DNA of 64,000 nt from assembly GCA_037975125.1 (NCBI GenBank), contig CM075858.1, positions 66,502,140 through 66,566,139 of the forward strand, in the 5' to 3' direction. The translations under genes and the position numbers were made by a program. The stretch is from Latrodectus hesperus (lineage: Eukaryota > Arthropoda > Arachnida > Araneae > Theridiidae). Below are positions 9,949 through 22,214 of the stretch, one piece after another. Under the pieces are notes generated by a model, which was not told the DNA's origin, did not search any database, and saw nothing but the letters and a program-made list of their open reading frames with translations. The stretch's first letter is position 1, and each line of letters begins with the position of its first letter.

Positions 9949-12900
9949 AATGAAAATACTAACTTAGAAATCTTTGTTATCCGTAGAAATTTCTTTTCCT
10001 GGAGTATTATTCCCACTTTAAAAAATATTGCTAATAGTTTATCCAAACAGAGATCGGATTAAGAGTTACACTTTTATACATTTCTATCCTTTTACTTTTT
10101 TACCATTTATGTATCCTTATCGCTATGCTTCGTTTGATTCCTTAAATTTGCACTCATATAATAAAATATTCTTGTAACATTTTTATTTACAATTAATCTC
10201 TAGTATATTCAATGTATAAAGAAGAATTTTTTATAGTTCTAAATTGTATCATCTATCTAATGATCATTTTATCCATAATCGCATTTGCATGTTACCTCAT
10301 TCATAAACAATAGATCTTTTCTAATTCCGATTTATTAATTTTATGCCTAATTAAATATATTAAATATAAATAAAAAATACTTGTTATTGGTATTTTATGT
10401 GTGGGATGATTTAAATATTTTACGAATTAAATATTTTATATTATTAAATATTTATATTTTTTACACTGAAAACTTAATTAGGGTTTTTTATATTCAATAA
10501 AATACGAAGTTTGTTTTCCCCAACGTCATCTCCTAGCAGGTTATAAATATTTTTTACAAACATTAAATTTTTTTTTTAGATAAACTGTGTATAATAATAG
10601 AAACAAAAGACAAATGCTGCTATTGTTTTATATAAAATTGTAATATATCTTTATTGTGTAAGACAATAAAGATATATTTTATTATTGTATAATATATTAC
10701 ACTTATAATTTCTACTGTCTGAATAATAAATACATTTTATTCCGATTTTATAAAAATATTATTATTGTCAGAGTTGTAATTAGTTTAAAAATATAATTAA
10801 ATAATTGTTATTTTCTATGCATTTAAAGGAACTATATAAATTATGGAAACGTAGAAAAATAAGCTGGAAAAAATTTAAAAACGATCAAATAAATGTTCTT
10901 AAGATATAAAACATCGAATATTAACCAAAAATTCGGTTTTAATAGAATAAGACGAATTTTTAAAAGAATAAGATAATGAACTTGAACAATATTAGAAACA
11001 AATCGAAATAAATGATACCCAATATATAAATATTTTTCTCTCAGTGCAAACGATTTTCTTAGTATTCAGCCATCAGCACAGATAAGAAGAAATGATTTTA
11101 AATGTCTAATGTCGGAATGTGAAATTTGTTAAGAAAGATTAAAACGGAAATGTAAAAATAAAGAAATTTCTAAACACGCGACAGCTTAAAACTTTTGTCG
11201 TTTGGTGAGCGACCTTGCCCTGTTCCTACACCCTATTGTCGCTTGAGTTTTCTGAAGTTTCGTGCAGAACGGGCAAGTTCACTAACTAAACTCATTTTAA
11301 AACGCACAAAAAAAGAAGAAAAGAAAAAGTAGAATGTCGACCGGAAGGATGTTCGACAAAACAGTTCAGAACAGGAATTAAAGGAGGGTGAATAAAAGGA
11401 GCAACCTTCAAAATAAAAAGGTAATAAAAAAGAATTAAGTGCTTGATCGTTATCTTCAAGATCGTGGGGAAAAAAAAAACGTCCGGTAGCTATATGCATC
11501 TGGTGGCAACAACTTAAAACCTAGGTATTTTAGTATTGGGAAATAAAGTAAATTTTGGAGAAAATTTTTTTTATTGTTACACTGATATCATGTGTAATGT
11601 AATTTATTTCCTAATGTTTATATTTTTCTTCAGAGTTATATACAAACACAATTTGGAATCAGGCAATTTTGTTGTTCATAATAGAAAGTAAAGTAGATTT
11701 TTGATACCAAAATTTACTCACACTTTAGTCATTGATTAATATATTTTCTATTATTAATACATTTAATTTTTTTGCTGCATTGCAATTTAAATAAAGCCCT
11801 GAAATAAAATTGCGAATAAAAAAAATTAAGGGAATAATTTTTGTTGGAATGAGATTTTTATAATAAATATTAAACAGAATGTTTTGAAAATATATTCCTA
11901 AATTTTATAAATAACCACCCTGTAAAGGTTTTATATCCTGATTTGTGTTCTGATTTCATAAAGTCCAAAATGTTAAAAACTCTATCGAGATGTAAACGAA
12001 GAAATTCTTACTTTTACAAAAAGATAATTAATGTTTATTAGACTTAAAAATTAAATATATTTTAATTTTAAATATGCAAATCTCTGACAAATATTAATCA
12101 TAATAAATTGACGATGAAAGTGCTGAATACATTTTATTTATTATGTGTTGCAAAATTTGGATGATTTGTCAATTTATTGTATATTTATAGTGAAATTAGT
12201 ACCATTATTTTTTAAAAAAACAATCGGCCAATATCTTTTCATGCCAGAGTATATTTTTTCACACCATTTACGGTTGATTTCCATTAACATTTTGCATAAT
12301 GAATATTTAACTTGTGTACACTCAATTTCAAAATGTAAAATTGAGATATGTGCAGTTATATCACCCTTCTACTACAGATATAAATGCAAATCAGTTAAAA
12401 TAAATTTATATATTGTATATGTAAATTTATTTAAATATACTATACTATAAAGCATTTATTATACATAGTAAAATAAATTTATATATATGTAAAATAGGTT
12501 ATAATTATTGTGTGTGTTTCCTGTTATTATAGCCTTCTTAGTTTATTCTAAATTAGTCATTTCTAAAATTAAAATTTAGAATCCCTCAATTATCCCTCCC
12601 CCAAAAAAAATTATGACAATTCATATACAGTTATAAAAATGACAGGCTTTTTCAAACCGAGACTTTTCGATATGATAATTTAAAAAATGTTATGCTTTCA
12701 AGATGATTGATTAATTTGATGTTTAAATCATATTTGTAAAATCCTTATTTCTCAAATCAAAAAGTATTCCATCTTTCTATAGTAAAAATTAATCTCATGA
12801 AATATTGAAGATATTGTATAAGAACACATTTTTTAATCTTATAAGTTCCTGCGGTTACATTTTTACCAAAATATTTTTTGTGGTCAGAAAGAATTTTCAT

Positions 12901-13600
12901 AATCGTAAAATGTTCCATAAATGATAAAAAAAATATTTGTCTTTTCCCTTGTAAATAGTATTTAAGATTATTTCAGGCCTTGCATTATTTTACCAGATTT
13001 GAGTGTATTTAATTGATCAGATTATTTTGATATAATAAGGTTAAATTAAACTAATGTGAATCGAATTAGTCCAAATATAAATCAGAATAATGTTACTCTT
13101 CACAGAAAAAAAGTTTGCTTGGCCATTAGGTTTGTCTTTATATTTCGTAGGCGTGTGACTTCTCCGCCTATTATTTGCATATTACCAAACTTTTTATTCA
13201 TTTTCTAATCACTTTATATGAAATCAAAAAACGCTTCAATATTATTTTTTCAAACGCTTCAATGTATTATTTTATTTGGAATAATATTTTATCACATTTG
13301 CAAACATTCAATTAGTTTTGATTTTAAATGTTGCTTTTTCATATTTCGTATAATTCGTAGGAACTACTTGTGAAAATTTAATAGCCCTAATTGTGCTCAT
13401 AACCCATCATCATAAAATATCTTAGAATTTCATTTTAATGATACTTTCTATGAAGTGTATGTAAAATATTTTAATTATAAAGAACGATTTTTGGAATGAA
13501 TTTCCCATTGTTTCCATGACCAGAACACTGTCTAAAAAAAAAAGTTATCTGCTATTTCAGGTCATTCTTGATAACTAAATGGCATTGACAACTAATAACC
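9949..13600. other. Gene-free AT-rich DNA
   Basis: No gene was recognised. Low-complexity frames at 11233-11499 and 12145-12450 show no domain features. A perfect 16-bp stem hairpin with a 5-base loop is at 10642-10678. The rest shows no bounded element that I can support. Confidence 0.45.
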
Positions 13601-14060
13601 GCACTAGTTTATCTCTCTTTGCACAAAGGGATTGAAGAAGAAAAAAATGAAAACATATCTCACTTCTCATCGATGCTAGGCGAGGAATGTGCACTCCATC
13701 GGTTTAGTCGCCAAAAAAGATTGATAAATGCGACCCTTACGTTATGTCGACAAAATCTCTCATTGATGGGCCCATACTTCAATGACGTCCTTCCAAAGAA
13801 CAAATGAAGGTCAAATGAGTTGATGGAGGACGACCTGAACAATACGACGCGTAACGCCATCGGATTGAAAGGGCTTTTACTGCCGTAATATTACACAATG
13901 CGACGCCTTTGACATAGTTGATGAGCTTTCAGCCGGTTACGCGCCTTCCTAGCCTCATAATGAAGGTTTGAAACAAAAGCAGATATATGTGCGCCAATGG
14001 GACTACCGCATTATTTCATTTCGGGTTACCTCGACTGGAGTTTTTGAACTCTGCCGGTGA
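13600..14060. other. GC-richer patch with no assignment
   Basis: Composition is clearly less AT-rich than the flanks, and CpGs are present (GACGACC, CGACGCG, TTACGCGCC). Short open frames exist on both strands at 13619-13860, but neither matches a family I know and neither has convincing splice sites. It may be a decayed repeat or a regulatory element. Confidence 0.3.
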
Positions 14061-14450
14061 TAGCGATTTTATTGTGCTTTACTGTTTCATTATTTGATGA
14101 GATTGGTGATGGGCATTCTGAAAGTCGAATAACACATATTCTGCAAGGATTGCATGAAATGGATGTTTGTTCCATGGATGCTTGGGTATTTGTTCTAGAA
14201 TATAGTTATTAAAAACATTAATTTATTCCAAATTTCTAAAAATGTTTTAAGCGTGAAATTGTTAAGCGAAATTTATACATATATGTATACTTAATAACCC
14301 TTCCCATTTAATATTTTACAGTATTTGATTATGTAAGCAAGATAACATACTTTTTAAGATTCCTAAACTCGAAGAGACTTAACACCACGTCTATTTTCTT
14401 AAAACATTTTTTGAAACTATGAATAATGTTCATCATGAAGTTAAAAAAAC

Positions 14451-14728
14451 ATTAAATCAATAAAACTATCTAGAATGAGATGGGCAGGCCACCTCATGAG
14501 AATGAGTACGGAGAGAACACCAATAAAGGTCTTCAACGCCAACCCTTTCTGTAGTAGACCAAGAGGAAGACCCAAAAAGAGATGGAAGGACTGCCTGGAA
14601 GAAGACTTCAACATACTTAAAGTCAAGAACTGGAGGTCGATTTCTAGAAAAGGGGCGGAATGGCAGAGACTTCTGTAGAAGGCCAAGGCCCACAAAGGAC
14701 TGTCGTGCCAATGCTGCTGCTGATGATG
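14451..14728 (+). mobile_element. 5'-truncated LINE, 278 bp, with 16-bp target duplication
   Basis: A perfect duplication ATGAAGTTAAAAAAAC flanks it (14435-14450 and 14729-14744). The reading frame, open from the left edge to a stop at 14678, is the basic tail found after reverse transcriptase in many arthropod LINEs. It has RMRWAGHLMRM, then RPRGRPKKRWKDCLEEDF, then KNWRSISRKGAEWQRLL. The 3' end runs into a TGCTGC/GATGATGAT repeat instead of poly(A). It is a standard dead-on-arrival truncated insertion, on the plus strand. Confidence 0.9.
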
Positions 14729-14744
14729 ATGAAGTTAAAAAAAC

Positions 14745-16735
14745 CTTATGATTGTAACTCATTAACTACACTCTTCTCATATTTGCTGAAATTATTCGTA
14801 ATTTACCCTTCTTAGCACACGTTTTTCTGATAGTAACTCAATTATTCCAGGAAACTTACACGTGTATGTAGTATTCCCTTTTGTACTTATTATAGACAAC
14901 TCTTAATTAACAGTTAATAAAAATGCTGTCACTTCCTTGAAAAAGTCTCTAACAATCAATCCTATGATTGAAAATTCAGATGGGGTCTTGTACATACACG
15001 ATTTCTGATTGAAAACCTACATTGATATAAAATTACATGATTATTGCATAAATTATTATTAAACATGTAAAATTCGGTAAATCCTGTTATTGGACTATGA
15101 AATAAGAAGGATTTTGTAAGATCGTTCAGATAACAAGCAATAATAATTTTACCATTTCAAGAAGTTTTTACTATCGAAAAATAAATATATGGTTGTTCAT
15201 TAAAAACTCTATAACAATTATTAGATTTATGATAATGATTATAATTATAACCAGAAATGTTTTTAGTTTTGAAAGGTGTAGAATTCTTTAAAAGAACATT
15301 AAATAATGGGCATTTCAGGTATAATTCTACCTTTCAGAAAATTTTCTGTATACTGTAATCATACAATATCTAGTTATAAGTGTTCATTAACTTATTCTTA
15401 CTAGATAATCCTGAAAAATTCTGCATTCCTTATTGGAAGAAATTTTCCATCAAAGACTTTCTGTTATGGCTGACATGTATCCCATATAATCAAAGGAATA
15501 GCTGATGATTCAACGCACTGATTAAATTAATTATTGAATACCAAGAATTGTGTGCCCCATTATTAATAATGAATTCGGATGTTAAATCATTATAAAGAGC
15601 AATCACAAAATTTACAATACATGCATATTTTACTATTCCAAATAAGTTCCTGCTATGTATCATACAATGTACGTGCTCATTAAGCAATTTTTGATAATGA
15701 ATCATTTGAAATCCTTTACAACTTATACTCTCAATTCGAGAAGTTTGAAATTTCCATCAAGAACACTGACATAGCTGGCACTTCAGACGGCCTCTCACTC
15801 ATTTCTGTAAAGTTCCCACCGCTTATCTGTGCATTAACCATTCATAACCGCTCCTTTTCAGTACCAGGTATGTATGGGTACAAAAGGTATCTCTTCTCTT
15901 TCATCTCTTGAAGATAACAATGCTTAATAAGTGCAAAAAGAATTTTTTTCTAGAGGCTAAAATGGTAAGAAGGTCATTCGATTGTTCGCAGGTGCGGTTC
16001 TTTTTTTATCTCTTGTATTTGAAATGAAAGACAGTTGAACAATATGAAAGGCGATTTCCAATGAAGTTCTTAAATAGTGCCTTCTTGCAAAGAAAAGTGT
16101 GTCGATATTAGCGAAATCTTCTCAAAGACTGCTTGGAGATTCGCAATAATCGCATATCACACTTCAAAGAATGTTACCTTGTTTGGAAACGATTCCTTAA
16201 TGATGACTCTTTTTTTTTAATTACGAAAAAGGCTTATTTATATTGAAATTCGGATGTTTGTTTTGTATTCTGAGGTTTCACAGCTCTGTATCGCTGCTTT
16301 TGTCTTAAATTTAAGTCTTTTTTTACCACGCGAATATACCATTGAAATCGTTGCGAGGGTTATGCATGAATTTGGATGAGAAAAATGGCAACGTCTTTAA
16401 CATCAGGACTAATTATAATTTTGATAATGAGTTGTGCTACCTGTTGTACAAATTAGTTAAAGCGCATAATAAATAAGCAAACCTTTGTTATATTAAAATA
16501 ATAATTATTGGTAGAATTGCATTCCTCTTGCTTCAGGTATTGTTGTTTAAATAACAATTATTATTACATCATCCTATCCAAACTTTTATAATGCTTGTAA
16601 ATGATATTAACTTAATTATAATGTTATAAATTTAAAAATGTAACAAGTCTTTTGGTCTTGTTGGTATAGAACATTTTTAACAACTCAATTTCCATTATCA
16701 ACCAATGAAAGAAGAATAAAAACTATTAATGTTTA
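14745..16735. other. AT-rich DNA with one GC-richer patch
   Basis: Nothing firm. The patch at 15720-16000 is less AT-rich and includes a polypyrimidine/CAG acceptor immediately followed by TACCAG and a GTATGT donor (see findings). No bounded element or gene is otherwise visible. Confidence 0.35.
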
Positions 16736-16737
16736 TA

Positions 16738-17656
16738 CGAGGGTAAGTTGAAAAATAAGTTTCCCCTGTCGACTGTGGTCAGAGTTGTGTATGAAAGTCA
16801 AAAAATAGAATGAGACATTAAAGATATGACATACCTTTATTTTTCCACATAGGTACCAAGTACATTGAGACATTTGTCATATCGCTTAATAAGCTTCAAA
16901 AAAGCCCTCCAGGAAAAAATCAGGGCTTTGCATATGGAAGAAGCGTTAACGGCTTGTTTCACTTCAGTATTGCTTCCAAAGCTCCTTCCCCGAGATTTTT
17001 CTTCAAAGCCGGAAACAGATGGAAGTCGCTTGGTGCGAGATCAGGACTGTATGGCGGGAGGTTAGGCGCTCCCAACCAAGAGTTGCAATATGGTTTTGCG
17101 TTGCCGTCGTCGAATGTGGTTTGGCATTGTCATCCAACAGCAGAACGCCAGATGTGAGAAGGCCAGGCCGCTTTTTCCGAATCGCCTTCGTTCAATTTCG
17201 ACAGGGTGTCACAGTGGCGCGTAGCATTGATGGTTCCAGCCTCCATAAAGTCCAGCAACAAAACTCCTTGGGCGTCCCAGAAAACTGTGAAGAGCACTTT
17301 ACCTGCAGAGGGAGTTGTCTTGAACTTCTTTCGGACAGGTGATGACGGATGTTTCTACTCCATAGATGCGGCCTTCGATTCTGGCGTGAAATGGTGAACC
17401 CACGTTTTATCCCCCGTCACAATCCGATACAAAAAGTCATTGCCATCTTCGGACCTCTACCCAATGGTGTATCGGTGACTTGCGCGTTTTCCTGCTGTCT
17501 CGCCTTTCGTCCATAGCCGTTCAATGCTTCTTTCATATGCAAAGCCCTGATTTTTTCCTGGAGGGCTTTTTGAAGCTTATTAAGCGATATGACAAATGTC
17601 TCAATGTACTTGGTACCTATGTGGAAAAATAAAGGCATGTCATATCTTTAATGTGT
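16738..17656 (-). mobile_element. Rearranged mariner (DD34D) with inverted copies of its own 3' end at both sides
   Basis: The left end begins after TA with CGAGGGTAAGTTGAAAAATA, the usual mariner terminal repeat pattern. The sequence at about 16817-16956 recurs in inverted orientation at about 17515-17656, with only a handful of differences. Both arms encode the transposase C-terminus (RYDKCLNVLGTYVEK then stop), on opposite strands. The right arm stops within the 3' UTR and lacks a terminal repeat; the next element's TA lies about 33 bases further on. The 5' half of the element is missing. Confidence 0.8.
16840..17510 (-). pseudogene. mariner transposase remnant (DD34D type)
   Basis: Read on the minus strand from about 17460, the catalytic half of a mariner transposase is visible. 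It has RIVTGDKTWVHHFTPESK (first catalytic Asp, with the usual following Glu changed to Lys), later LLLDDNAKPH (second Asp), then PPYSPDLAPSDFHLF (third Asp), and the ending YDKCLNVLGTYVEK. A stop replaces the Trp after ASME, and a frame shift lies between the second and third Asp, so it cannot encode an enzyme. The N-terminal HTH domains are absent. Spacing between the last two Asp matches the 34-residue mariner rule, allowing for the shift. Confidence 0.85.
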
Positions 17657-17690
17657 CTATAAATGATGGACCCGATTTTAAAAAATCATA

Positions 17691-17780
17691 TTTTCAGAAG
17701 TTCTCGACGGAATAAAATAATTAATGCATAAAAATAACGAGAAAAGCACAAAGTTTTTTTTGTTACCAACAGATAGTTTT
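17691..17780 (+). repeat. Left ITR of the D-D-46-D element
   Basis: Pairs in inverted orientation with about 18878-18966. It ends only a few bases from the transposase stop codon at 17787, so the 3' UTR is essentially the ITR. Confidence 0.9.
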
Positions 17781-17786
17781 TTTACC

Positions 17787-18839
17787 TTATAAATGTTCGA
17801 TATGGGACCCTTTTGTCACACGGCATACGTCCAATCGATAATCTAGTTCATTCCGCACATTTTGTAACATGTTTCTGGTAATGTTTTGTAATGCTGCAGA
17901 AATGCGTTGTTTCAATTCTGGGAGTGTTTTCGGCATTGGCTGTACGAAAACACGGTCTTTCACGTAACCCCATAGAAAGAAATCGCATGGGGTTAGGTCA
18001 GGAGATCTTGGTGGCCATGTTAATAACGTTAAATCATCGTCACCCGCACGGCCTATCCATCTTTGTGGAAGCACATTGTTTAAGTAACTACGAACCGTCA
18101 AAGACCAATGAGGAGGTGCTCCATCTTGTTGGAAGATAAAATCGGGACTGTCCTCAAGCAGTTGCGGAAATAACCAAATTTCCAGCATGTCGAGATAATT
18201 GTCACTTGTGACAGTTTTTTCACCGAAGAAAAAAGGCCCATAAATTTTTTCACATGACATTGCACAGAAAGCGTTTACTTTGGGTGAATCTCTCATAAAC
18301 TGTTGAGATTGATGAGGATTTTCACTTCCCCACACTCTCACATTGTGACGATTAACATGTCCTGATAAATAGAATGTCGATTCATCTGAAAATACCAATT
18401 TTTTGGCAAAATTTGGATTTTGTAATTCTATTAGCATGCGTTCACAAAAGTCTAATCGACACACTTTATCATTCTCTGTTATTTGTTGCAGCAACTGTAA
18501 ACGATATGGTTTAAACTGTAATTTTGTACGCAAAACTTTCCATACCGTTTGATGTGGCATTCCTAATTCTCGGCCGGCAACTCTCGTCGACTTCCGCGGG
18601 CTGCGAACAAAACTCTCCTTCACCTTCTCCACTGCGTCGTTCGTAAGGCTTGGCCGGCCGCTGCTTTTCTTTTTGCACAAGCAACCTGTTTCTTTAAACT
18701 GCTTATACCATCGCAAAATGCTTTTGTTAGTTGGTGATTCTTTACCGTATTGAATTCTAAAAGCACGTTGAACAGTAGTAGTCGAAAAAACCCTTGCGTA
18801 TTCCAACACACAAAAACTCTTCTCACTCAATGTCGCCAT
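17787..18839 (-). CDS. Transposase, Tc1/mariner superfamily, D152-D239-D286
   Basis: A 350-residue uninterrupted protein. It would bind the ITRs and catalyse cut-and-paste transposition in the nucleus. Start: the ATG at 18839 (MATLSEKSFCV) is chosen, because the frame upstream of it has no ATG and runs back toward the ITR. Residues 8-60 form a first helix-turn-helix (IQYGKESPTNKSILRWYKQF) and residues 63-110 a second (RSPRKSTRVAGRELGMPHQT). The catalytic residues are D152 in VFSDES, D239 in FQQDGAPPHW, and D286 in SPDLTPCDFF. Forty-six residues lie between the last two Asp. The relatives I know with RWIGR then WPxRSPDLTPxDFFLWG have 41, so five extra residues (within GDDDLTLLT) have been added. 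No broken codons were seen, so it may still be active. Confidence 0.93.
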   Translation of the reverse strand: MATLSEKSFCVLEYARVFSTTTVQRAFRIQYGKESPTNKSILRWYKQFKETGCLCKKKSSGRPSLTNDAVEKVKESFVRSPRKSTRVAGRELGMPHQTVWKVLRTKLQFKPYRLQLLQQITENDKVCRLDFCERMLIELQNPNFAKKLVFSDESTFYLSGHVNRHNVRVWGSENPHQSQQFMRDSPKVNAFCAMSCEKIYGPFFFGEKTVTSDNYLDMLEIWLFPQLLEDSPDFIFQQDGAPPHWSLTVRSYLNNVLPQRWIGRAGDDDLTLLTWPPRSPDLTPCDFFLWGYVKDRVFVQPMPKTLPELKQRISAALQNITRNMLQNVRNELDYRLDVCRVTKGSHIEHL

Positions 18840-18877
18840 TTTGGGTTTCTTACTCTCAGCGATCGTAAATGTGATGC

Positions 18878-18966
18878 CATCTGTTAGTAACAAAAAAAAA
18901 AAACTTCGTGCTTTTCTCGTTATTTTTAAGCATTAATTATTTTATTCCGTCGAGAACTTTTGAAAA
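18878..18966 (-). repeat. Right ITR of the D-D-46-D element
   Basis: Inverted partner of 17691-17780. It contains a 13-base homopolymer run where the left copy has 8. The transposase ATG is about 40 bases inward, so any promoter must lie in or beside the ITR. Confidence 0.9.
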
Positions 18967-18968
18967 TA

Positions 18969-20600
18969 TGAATATATGTTATCCAATTCTATATAACTGT
19001 AATTGTAACGATGAACTACTGAAATGTAAGTGAAACGCTAAATATTCATCTCCCATCTTGGCTTAATAAAAAGAACTCATTGTAAAGATTATTCTTTGCA
19101 TAATTAAAATTTCGATGGTTTTTAGAATTCATTATTTCTTTTATACAGTTCCGAATAATAAACGATAAATATGATATAAAATGTATTTGATGAAAAAAGA
19201 ATTGAACGCTAATTTCGAAATATTCGAAATATAATATATATGAATATTTTTAATTATACTGTGTGCTAATTTGAAATTAAAATTTAAACCTTTATTCAAT
19301 AAATTGCTATATTTCAACTACGAATTTTAAATTATAGTTTTATTTTATATTGTCTTTATATTGACACAACAATGTTGCAACACATTTTTAATGTCCATGG
19401 TAAACTTTTCGCTAGGATTTTTTACACATACTAGGTTGCGATGACAGTTAAAAAATTAGTATATTGAGCAAAAAACGAAAACAATAGAAGTAACTATATA
19501 GAAAGAGTAGAAATAAGCAAATACAATAAAAAGCGTACAACATTACAGTTATTAACTTACAAATATATAAATATTTGGTAAATATGTTTTACACCCACTC
19601 ATATTGTTTTTTAGGATTTATTACGAAACAACAGAAGTTATTTCAAAAGTATTTTTTTAATAAAAATTAAAATATTAAATTTAGATAGCTTGTGAATTTC
19701 ATATTTGAATTGTTAAACAAAGTTTAACTTCCCTTACCCATTTTTTTTAGTTTTCTTTAAAGAAAAAAAGCATAACCATCTATACATTATTTAGTTTGAT
19801 CGGTATAAAGAAACATCAATGAAATTTAGAACATTTCACATATTTTTGTAGTTAGATAATTAAACAATTTGTTATGAAAGTTGAAAAAAAATTTTATTGC
19901 ATGTAAATAAGCTCAGTTAAAAAAATAATAAATTATCTGTCACTTTAAAAACACATTCTCATTTTATTGAATGAATTGATTCTTAAATTTTTAATATTTT
20001 TGATGATCTATAAAAATAATAAAGCCTTTAAAATAATGAAAAAAAGAAAATCTGGAGAAAAACATCGCTACTTTTGCAAAAATTTAGGGTAAGAATGCAC
20101 TTGAACTGTTTAATAAAAACAGCTAATCTTTACAAGTGAGGAGAACCTGCTCTGCTTTAGGGAAATATTGTGAGTAGGCCATAAAAATTTGTGCCTCTGA
20201 TTCTAGTGAGACTTCCCAGAAATATCTAGATTAAATAAAATTGCCAACTCTCCCCGAACATGAAAACCTGTCTTTATATGGAAGAAAACTAAACTGATGT
20301 GTAGTTCTTATTTTCTCTTTTTTTGATTGCTCTAAAACATCTCGATGGTTTACAAGAAATTAAAAATGCCGATACTTAAAACAGGTAAAATTTTATTTTA
20401 TGTCTATATAAATATTTATGCTTTATTTTCTAGAATGTTTATTAATTATTATGTAAATATTATTTCTTTTCGCAGCTTTTTTTTTAAGAAACTCTTTTGT
20501 AATCTAACAGCTTTTATATTTAGGATTATGACATCAAATGAAAAAAAATAATAAATAAATTTTCCCTTCAATAATAGAAACAGTAAAAAAAAATTAGAGA
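18969..20600. other. AT-rich DNA, nothing recognised
   Basis: Very AT-rich with frequent stops in all frames. No bounded repeat or gene found. The short frame at 20345-20551 has no features. Confidence 0.5.
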
Positions 20601-21000
20601 AAATCATTTGTCTTGTCTTTTAGAGAACAATTCTTATAACAACAGTTAAAGGTTATCATAAAATGAATTGTTTTTCCAATAGATTACTATAACCGTGATA
20701 CATAAATACGAAGAAAATCGTTTGCTTACTAAAGAAGAAATTTTTAGAGAGATTATTTACATAAACTATCTGACCTATAATAATAACGGTAACTGTCTCT
20801 TAATTTATTTTAAGAGAACAATTCTTGTAATTATAGTTAAAGGCTATCATACTGAATTGCTTATGCAATCAATAACGGTAACTGACACTTAAATACGAAG
20901 AAAATCGTTTGCTTTCTAAGGAAGAGAATTAGGAATTATGTGAATAAATTATCTGTTCTTAACGGTAACTGTCTCTTACTTTAGTTTAGATTCGTTTCCA
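20600..21000 (+). repeat. Imperfect tandem duplication, period about 190 bp
   Basis: Blocks such as AGAGAACAATTCTT (20623 and 20815), GTTAAAGG-TATCATA, AATACGAAGAAAATCGTTTG and AACGGTAACTGTCTCTTA recur in the same order, giving just over two diverged copies. No coding content is evident. Confidence 0.7.
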
Positions 21001-22214
21001 TTTTGAAAAAAATAATTTTACGAATAATTTTTTTAATATGAAACTTAAATATTATGATTTAAATTTAATGTGTGACATTAATTTTGATAATTCATAATTT
21101 GATTTCAAAATAGGGAAATAAAAAGGATTTTTAAAAGAACACTTCTTAAAAGTGGAAAATGAAACTTTAAATGTAAATTAAGAGTGTAAACATTGGTTAC
21201 CTGTATTTTTAATTATATCGATATAGTTGTGTTGATATAATTTCGTTTAGCTTAGCCATGTTTTATTTTTGAAGATATGATTGGTATACAAGGTTTTAGG
21301 TATGTAAGCGTAGATTTCCAAAGATCAGAAATTGTTTTGTTTTCCCATTTTCTCCCCCTTTTTTCCGTATATTTTTCTAAATATTTAATCAAGTTTTAAT
21401 TTAGTATATGGACATTTATTCGAGATGTATGTGCCTTTTTAAAATCAATTTTAAATGTCTGTTTTATATTTTAATCAATACGAATTACTCAATTAAATGT
21501 ATTGGTAATAATCACCACTGAAGAATTACGAAATTTCCCTTATTTTGGAGAAATGGGAGAAATATTGTCCTTAAAAACGATAAGATCGTGATTCTTAATA
21601 TGCTTAAATAAGGATAGGTGTAAAATAAAATATTAATATTCATTCCGATACTGAGGAAATATCGAGATGCTGAAACGCGATATCTACACCTCGTCTCTGG
21701 CATACCGCATCTCTCGCAGTAAATTTAAGGTCCATAAAACTTCTCTGCTTGGCAGTTTTCAGCTGGGTCAGGTGTCAAACTCGCAACTTTCCGAATGTGA
21801 GAATTTAGATATATTTTTCTATTATCACGACTATTTCTGTTTATAAGAAAGAACATAAATTTTAAAAGCTGTATTTTCCTTAATATTTTAACCATAACTG
21901 TAATCGGCTGTTGATGTGCCTCACTAAATTCAGAACCAATTTTTAAAATTTTCCTATTTTTGATCTAAAATAATGTCAGAGATGAAAAAAAAAGTAATCA
22001 AAGATGAAAAAATTAAATGTAGGTACATGTCTCTAAACTATATATGAAAACCAATTTATGGATTTTAAATTTTTTTACATTCGTTTGTTCCATTTATCGC
22101 AGTTTTAATATTTTTCTCTTTATTAGGTTTTGGGGAAATTTATCGCTGTTTAGTTATTTATGTTTTCTTCAAATTCGAACTTAAACATGTATTTATTAGA
22201 TTTATATTAACAAC
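21001..22214. other. AT-rich DNA with no gene recognised
   Basis: Mostly AT-rich. A less AT-rich patch near 21660-21800 has no recognisable frame or boxes. Confidence 0.45.

Larger units (their letters stand above)
17691..18966 (-). mobile_element. Intact-looking mariner-type element with long ITRs and D-D-46-D transposase
   Basis: The element sits between TA dinucleotides (17689-17690 and 18967-18968). Its inverted repeats are about 85-90 bp (17691 to about 17780, and about 18878 to 18966), starting TTTTCAGAAGTTCTCGACGG and TTTTCAAAAGTTCTCGACGG. They differ at about five positions plus the length of one T run. The single uninterrupted ORF fills almost the whole interior. Near-identical ITRs with an open ORF point to a recent insertion. 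It lies immediately beside the rearranged mariner. Confidence 0.92.

Noticed and set aside
11233..11499. Minus-strand frame rich in Phe and Ser
   Set aside because: Low complexity, no motif, no splice context; probably chance in AT-rich DNA.
14441..14762. Minus-strand open frames over the LINE at 14451-14728
   Set aside because: They are antisense to the clear plus-strand LINE coding pattern and contain no known motif.
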